A stretch of DNA of 64,000 nt, taken from the NCBI GenBank assembly GCA_003550325.1, contig QKWP01000076.1:244894-308893 (forward strand), in the 5' to 3' direction. Under the pieces are notes generated by a model, which made no database searches, was not told the DNA's origin, and saw only the letters and a program-made list of their open reading frames with translations. This DNA is from Gigaspora rosea (Eukaryota > Glomeromycota > Glomeromycetes > Diversisporales > Gigasporaceae). Of this stretch, positions 57,948 through 64,000 are shown piece by piece; positions within the stretch are counted from its first letter, which is position 1, and each line of letters opens with the position of its first letter. A program made the translations under genes and the position numbers.

Positions 57948-60633
57948 ATGAGAAATATGATTAATTTAACGCATTCTAAGTTTGGAGCAATATTTCTTGT
58001 TTTCGAAGTGTTGTTGTTATGCCATTTTGCTTCGGCTCAACAAACTAGATTATTATCACATGATGCCTTTCCTGAGTATAAAATTGAATTGAATGAACCG
58101 CAACTTTGTAATGAAACTGCTCAACAGGCAGGTTTTATAATACGTTTATTTAAAACAGTGAATCTTTGATTATTATTTAATACTAAATTTTTTGAATACT
58201 AGTATTCAGGATATCTTCATGTAAATAAAAATATACATCTATTCTTTTGGTTTTTCGAATCGAGAAATCAACACCAAGATGATCCGATCGTTCTTTGGGT
58301 ATGTAAATGCAATAACTTAGAGTGTCTTAATTTGTTAACATAATAAATTGAACATGTTAAATTTATTAAAATAGCTCAACGGTGGTCCAGGGTATGATAT
58401 CTTCTATTTGGCCGAAATTATAAATAAGATTGGCCTGTGTTGTATTATATTAATATTGTTGTTAGACTCTGCCAGAGAAGTCATGGAAATTATGGACAAT
58501 GTGTGATGACTAAAATTTGGTATAGATGTGTAAAAGTGATATTGCAGATCCACTATGCCAACACTATGCATTTGTTATCCACATCTCCATTTATGCATCT
58601 GCACCACCTCTTTATTATGTTGCTGTCCGTAATTCCAATGGCCACCTCTGAGCCGCGCACATAAATGTGTAGGTAATTCTATTGCCGACAATAAACGTTA
58701 TTATTATACTACTTTATTTTATTATTAAGTGCATCATAAATAAGCGCCTTCATTAACGGGATCATTGGGACTTTAGATCTTTTTATGTGATGTTGAACAT
58801 AGAAAATATTCACATGGAACACGTGAATTTATACTAAATTATCGTATATAAATAATTAGTAACATGTATATGACGATTTAGCATCAAGCCTCGGGCCGTG
58901 TGATTATTTGAAATACACCTTAATATTAAGTAATTAAACACTTTGCCAACAGATCCCACACGTATCCTGATATTAGTGTCATAATTAACAGTTAATCATA
59001 TTTTTTTTTATGTACAAAAGATGTTCTTCTTTAACGGGTTTATACTCTGAGCTTGGCCCCTGCTCAATTAATCCAGGAGCGGATAGCACAACTTTTAATC
59101 CTTACTCATGGAATAACAAAGCCAATATTTTTCTTGGATCAAGTATGAAAAGGATATCTTTTACGTTTTTATTTTATATATTTTGTGTAATCAAAAATAT
59201 TGACTACAAAAAAATATCTTTACAGCCCACTAATACAGGATATTCTTATGGCGATTATATAAATAGTACTTTTACTGCCGCAGAAAATGTATATGCATTT
59301 TTACAAATCTTTTTCAAAGAGCTTCCTAAATATGCTAATTTAGATTTCCATATTGCTGGTGAATCGTAAGTATTGTTAATATTGTTAATACTGTTAAAAT
59401 TGGTGATATTAAGACAACTAGAAAATAACTCAAATCGTGTGTATTTCTTATTAACAGGTATGCAGGGCATTATATTCCCGCCATAGCCTCAGATATAATC
59501 GAATATAACAATAACAATGGCTCTAGAAAGGATATTGGCCATATCAATCTTGAATCAATCCTTATTGGAAATGGTTTGGTAAACCCTCTAGTGCAATTTA
59601 AATACTATCCAGACATGGCCTGTAATTCATCTTATGGAAGAGTACTAAATGATTCCACTTGTTCTCAAATGAGGCAAGATTACACTCAATGTGCTAAATT
59701 AATTAAAAAATTTTATCTTTCAAATAATACACAAGATAGCTTAGATGCTCAAGTTTATTGTACTTCAAAATTGTTTGATCCTTATGTACAAACTGGTAGA
59801 GATCCATATGATATAAGATGCAGTAACAATTGTGATTCAGGTTTAGATGATATCGACAAATATTCTAATCGTGGAGATGTTAAGACTCAATTAGGTGTCA
59901 ACTCTTCGTTGACCTTTAATAGTTGTAATGGTCAACCCAAATTCGCGCTTACTGGCGATTTGTAAGTAATTCATAATTAGCTTTATAATTAGAGCTTATA
60001 AAAATTTTATATGCATGTTTAATCAGATTTTTATTTTTTTTTGATTTAGTTTACGTCCCTTCGACATTGACATTCCATTACTATTAGGAAGCAATATTCG
60101 AGTATTAATATACGCAGGTAGTTTTATAAATAAGTTAGTTTTGTTTTAAAATTTTCTATTTTATTTAACATAAAGGTATTTTTGCAGGTGACGCTGACTT
60201 TATATGTAATTGGTTTGGTACGTACTTATTAATAAATTTATACAATATATATTATTATAAAAATGTCTTGAAGCAATTACAGTATAAGTAACTCTTAGTG
60301 AAGTGTTCTCCATTTAGAAAAATTTGGTGAAATTAATTGCTTCGAAAATTTTATTAAATTTATTATATAAAAATTTTTAATTAATAGTCTTTTTTTTATC
60401 CAGGTAATGAAGCGTGGACAAAGGAGCTTAAATGGAATGGGGCTGAAGGTTTTAAAAACGCTAATACTACTTCTTGGATAATAAATAGTACTGGCGAACA
60501 TGCTGGAGATGTTACAACATTTGAAGGACTTACGTTTCTTAAAGTTTTCAAAGCAGGGCATCTTGTACCTCATGATCAGCCTGTTGCAAGTTTAGATTTC
60601 TTTAATCGTTGGATATCCAAAAATTATTTATAA
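57948..60633 (+). CDS. Secreted serine carboxypeptidase (peptidase S10)
   Basis: Removes C-terminal residues from peptides, in vacuole or outside the cell. MRNMINLTH then a hydrophobic stretch ending ASAQ is a signal peptide. Exon 1 ends [10 protein letters not shown] (58127) at a GC-AG intron. Exon 2 (58203-58298) is [10 protein letters not shown]...DPIVLW. Exon 3 (58375-58391) is only 17 nt and carries the oxyanion-hole LNGGPG, which is completed by [15 protein letters not shown] in exon 4 (from 59021). Exons 5 (59226-59365) and 6 (59458-59961) give GES|YAGHYIP with the catalytic Ser. The Asp is in [10 protein letters not shown] and the His in [12 protein letters not shown]. The stop is at 60633. 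Length is near the family norm. Odd: the 58392-59020 intron is about 630 bases, and a T-run near 59130 puts FLDQ out of frame by one base, so the copy is either mis-sequenced or decaying. Confidence 0.88.
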
Positions 60634-61130
60634 ATATGTATTGAATCTAATTAAATTTGCAGCCTATCTTGTTTTAACATTTCGCATATTTGTGGAACTG
60701 GGTCTTAATATTTAGTTTTAATCTTTTATTATTTAATTATTATTAATATTTAGTTTTAATCTTTTATTATTTAATTATTATTCTTAATTATTTTTAATTT
60801 AGATTTTTTTATATGCCTATATGAATTTATTTAATTATTTTTTATTTACTTATTTACTTATTATTTAATTCATTCACATATTTTATTTATTGACGATTTC
60901 TATTTGTAAACGATGTGTCTATACGCATATAAACTACATATAAATTAGGGTAGCTGCGCGACGCAGTCGTTCTAAAACCAGGAAGTACATCTTAAAATTA
61001 AAATTTTCTTCTTTTTAATGATAAATGTAGGTCGTATAAATATTATTTCCAAATAGACTCGATTAAGCTAAGTGATTTATTTATTATAAAGAAAATAAAA
61101 ATAAATCCGTTACTGGAGCTTCGCATCCAA
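60634..61130. other. 3' flank of the carboxypeptidase gene
   Basis: A 40-base direct repeat (TATTTAGTTTTAATCTTTTA ...) lies at about 60700-60785. The rest is AT-rich with TTTATTTACTTATT runs. No gene is seen. Confidence 0.4.
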
Positions 61131-61137
61131 TAACAAC

Positions 61138-61227
61138 GCATCTGACTTTGAATTTATTCATGGTCTAGGTTAGCACATTAAATTTATTCATGGTCTAGGT
61201 TAGCACATTAAATTCAAAGCCAGATGC
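61138..61227. repeat. Hairpin enclosing a perfect 30-bp tandem duplication
   Basis: GCATCTGACTTTGAATTT and AAATTCAAAGCCAGATGC pair with one mismatch. Between them, 61151-61180 is repeated exactly at 61181-61210 (TTCATGGTCTAGGTTAGCAC in each). Confidence 0.75.
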
Positions 61228-61439
61228 TTTTTTAGTTGTCATGTAAAAACGATTACCCTGTGATCCTCGGATCTTTCGCCTGCCGTTATTGGTTGCTACG
61301 CATCCATTATAACTATAATATTATTAGTATTGTAATAAATTAATTTTCGAAGGGGGTAAACCTCATTATATTGAGGACTAAATTATCTTGTTGATTCTTT
61401 TGAAATAAAATAAAAAATCGACACATAATAAATAAATGA

Positions 61440-61760
61440 ATCTACATCTGTATCATTTCAACGACAAACGCTTGTTGAAAACTTAGTTCGCAGATTATTA
61501 TTTTACAGCAAGGTTATTTTACAGACGATTAATTCAATATATTGTACCGACAATTTTTTTTATAAATTGCACCATTTAAGCCTAAACTTAACTCTAACGA
61601 CAAGGACTAGAATAATTTGCCTGCGAAATTAGCTTTGGTGAAATAACTTTTTATGAAACGGACTTGTCCGTGATTAATCGATTGCAATATAACCTTGCCT
61701 GAAATTAATTCTTTGCGATTACGTTTTCTGTGAATCAATTATTGGCGAGTTGATCGAAAC
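61440..61760. repeat. Weak foldback related to the GACA arrays
   Basis: CAGCAAGGTTATTTTACAGA and CGATTAATTC on the left pair loosely with TTAATCGATTGCAATATAAC and CTTGCCTGAAA on the right. ACGACAA, CCGACAA and TTACAG words recur, and CCTAAACTTAACTCTAACG lies near the centre. It is similar in plan to 22700-23460, but decayed. Confidence 0.4.
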
Positions 61761-62785
61761 CAAGTAAACCTGATATTATTAAACAAATATCAATAAAATC
61801 GAATTAATGTATCTAAATAAATGAATCTTAAGGCGCTGTTAATGATGACAACAAGTAGTTTATGTATTCTTTTCCGCATCATTTCTGAATTTATGTCGAT
61901 TCTGAATTGTCATTTTAGAATCGGTATCCATTTAACAAGTATTAAAAAAAGCAAGCGAAAATTTAGAAATAATACTAAGAATAAAGTAAACAAATTAAAA
62001 ATAAAAAAATATATAAATAAATAAAAAGCGAATAAAAATAAATTAATATATTCTCGCCTAAATATTAAATGCATGCTAAATTTTCATAATACATTCGAAT
62101 ATTCATATATATTTTAATAATTTTTGCATTCACCGCGTAGAAACATTGCATGCGTTTTTCGGCAACGGCAGGAACCTGGTCGGATGTTTTGTCTAACCCA
62201 AATCTAATTAGAAGATAATTTCCATGATTTTAATTTTTTTAAAAAAACATAAATTTACCTTTTTCCAAAATTTTTCGTGACCGCCATGCTCAGCATGGTG
62301 AGTAACACAGATTATTTCGTAAAATTTTCGACATAACAAACTTTCATCCCCAAGTTATTCCTACAGTGCCTTGTTTAAGTAACTTAAAGGTATTAATTAG
62401 CTTGAATTTCGAGTTACACTTAAGATCAGAATTTTATAATGAATTTCATGAGTCACGAAGCCATATCCTTGCAATCAATAAAGTGTTGGAGAAGAAAATA
62501 TGTAATACAATGCGATAAAGATCGATTCAAATATAATTAAAAAAAAATATATGAAGCATGTGCAATAAAGAAATATCTTTATAATATCAATGAAAAAGAT
62601 CAACGCAAATATCAATGTGATTATTAATAATTGTTATTATCGTCATTAATAAAATGCGAAATTTTTATTGTCGTTATTAATAAATTATATGATACGAAAA
62701 ATATACGTAACTTTAGAAATGACGTGGATTAACTATCTTCCCCAGTAACAGACCCGGTAACGGATCACATGATCGATCTACCGGT
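61761..62785. other. Intergenic
   Basis: No gene is supported; the frame 61821-62024 is Lys-rich without a domain. 62606-62700 (GTGATTATTAATAATTGTTA ... TTTTTATTGTCGTTATTAAT) is shared with 49312-49375 and partly with the core of 56463-57206. Confidence 0.35.
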
Positions 62786-62789
62786 TGAC

Positions 62790-63810
62790 TGTTAGAACAT
62801 AAGTATCAGGTGTTACGATCGAGTTGGGAGAGCTTGATGAAATTGTGCCGGTTTAGTTTGATCGTGAACAAAGGTAAATGGCTTAAACCAATAAACTAAC
62901 ACACATAGTTACGGGATACAAGGTTTTCTTTATTAATATAAATCAATACATTGGATTATCACAATAATACTAAATACTATATACAATCGTTAACTACTCG
63001 TCTCCTGAGCAGAAACTCAACCTTTATATACGCTTAATTCGTATGGGAGATTTAATCTCTCGATTGGAGATTTAATCACTCGTCTGGAGCTTCAATCGCT
63101 CGTTTGGACTTTGATCACCAGACTGGAGCTTTGATCCCCAGATCGAAGCTATGATCTCCCGTTTGGAGATTCAATCACCCAACCAAGCCATAGACTACCC
63201 AAAATAAGAAATACATGACGATAAACAAATAATACTAACTAAAAATAAAAACATTGAGCATAACACAGGTATTCAGGTAATTAGTAATATGATCATTGAT
63301 GAAAGTATGGTTAGAGTAATTAATCTTAGTCAGTACGTTGTGATGGGCTACGCCTCAAGTTTTTTTCAATTAATTGCTTATTCAGGAGATTACTCCACCG
63401 GATATACCGTATGATCGTATGATTTCTCCCGAAATCATGCCACGGTCACAAAAGGTCAGCATAGCCCCAGGAAGCATAAGGTAACGCCGCAGTGATTTCC
63501 GGTATGAACACATGGTAACTGCGCATACCCAGGCCACAAACCAGTTTATGCCCTTGGTATTTCGCTGCTCATATTTGTTTATTTCCCCTTTTTGTCAACA
63601 ATAGATTCACACATGTTAGCTTAGCCTACATAGATAAAACTAGTTTATGCCCTTGGCATTTAGCTGTCAATGTTTGTTTATACCCCTTTTTGTAAACAAT
63701 GTACTTAGCCTAGTCTTAGTTTCGCTCACGTCATAGTATAGACACACGGTGGGTTAACGGTGAATTAAAGGTGGAATTATAGTGTTAAGGCGAAGATGTT
63801 TTCCCCAACA
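62790..63810 (-). mobile_element. Probable solo LTR fossil, minus orientation
   Basis: On the minus strand it begins TGTTGGGGAAAACATC (63810), has a TATATAAAGG box near 63015-63024, AATAAAGAAAACC near 62923-62935, and ends GTTCTAACA (62790), giving U3-R-U5 order. The plus-strand flanks TTGAC and CTTAC do not clearly match as a target duplication. No primer-binding site or coding part adjoins it. The right border may be confused with another element starting there. Confidence 0.45.
63043..63180. repeat. About seven 20-bp units TTTGGAGATTCAATCACTCG
   Basis: Units run GGGAGATTTAATCTCTCG, TTGGAGATTTAATCACTCG, CTGGAGCTTCAATCGCTCG, TTGGACTTTGATCACCAG, CTGGAGCTTTGATCCCCAG, CGAAGCTATGATCTCCCG and TTGGAGATTCAATCACCC. 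The array lies in the U3 part of the probable solo LTR, near its TATA box. Confidence 0.8.
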
Positions 63811-64000
63811 CTTACGCCTCGAGGCTTGGAAAAGCCGCCTCTACCTTCCGCCTCAAGAAATGAGGTCATGGAAAGGAAATCGTACGATAAAGAAGAATTC
63901 AATAGAGTTAATATAAATAGTCTAAAAACTCAATGTATTTATTAAGAGGGTAAAAAGTATATAAGACCCTTCTTTTCGCTCCAATAAAGAAACTTAGAAC
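63811..64000 (+). other. Possible start of another LTR, cut by the window edge
   Basis: CTTACGCCTCGAGGCTTGG is followed by TATATAAGACCC (63957) and CCAATAAAGAAAC (63982), the TATA and polyadenylation spacing of an LTR on the plus strand. Its start may lie at or left of 63783. It cannot be judged from this window alone. Confidence 0.3.

Noticed and set aside
61821-62024. Small Lys-rich protein
   Set aside because: AT-rich frame without a domain, homologous neighbour or promoter evidence.

Overview
The window looks like AT-rich nuclear DNA from a filamentous fungus. The style fits an early-diverging, repeat-packed genome such as an arbuscular mycorrhizal fungus (Glomeromycotina). That placement is inference from the many short GT-AG introns, the extreme AT content, the transposon load and the family types; no marker gene here proves it.

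Only three host genes can be supported, and all sit near the ends. (1) At 1-4054, minus strand, is a membrane-anchored protein built of at least two tandem pepsin-fold (A1) domains joined by Pro-rich linkers; it runs off the left edge. In both domains the second catalytic aspartate motif is replaced, so it looks like a tandem pseudoprotease. (2) At 10895-13269, plus strand, is a cytochrome P450 with a membrane anchor, ExxR and heme-cysteine motifs and two frame disruptions. (3) At 57948-60633, plus strand, is a secreted serine carboxypeptidase (S10) with all three catalytic residues, a 17-nt exon, a GC-AG intron and one frame disruption.

The 44 kb from 13.3 to 57.9 kb holds no host gene I can recognise. 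It is a layered deposit of mobile elements. Many are non-autonomous hAT elements with TAGNG/CAGNG ends and 8-bp target duplications (7164-7629, 8486-9341 with 8941-9062 inside it, 20289-20507, 30357-30741, 44137-44553, 49559-50896, 56463-57206). There are TA-flanked foldback elements, including a three-copy family whose 47848-48707 copy is defined exactly by an empty site at 51.8 kb. Also present are a LINE relic (about 28.0-30.86 kb, minus), a fossil Ty3/gypsy chromovirus (33585-38900) nested in a hAT-like element, a second fossil LTR element (47305-51930) carrying two later insertions, and probable solo LTRs near both window ends.

Between these lie unusual satellites: a 325-bp unit made of two palindromes (43.1-44.7 kb), a roughly 90-bp satellite (53.5-54.85 kb), a roughly 55-bp satellite with a near-palindromic core (25.0-25.5 kb), and foldback arms built from tandem GACA-containing motifs (22.7-23.46 kb, with relatives at 48.9 and 61.5 kb). 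A 166-base assembly gap lies at 26976-27141 between poly-T runs.

The three genes do not form a pathway. Two encode proteins of secretory-pathway or membrane type (aspartic-protease-like, carboxypeptidase) and the third a membrane-anchored oxidoreductase. They look like isolated genes in a repeat-rich compartment.
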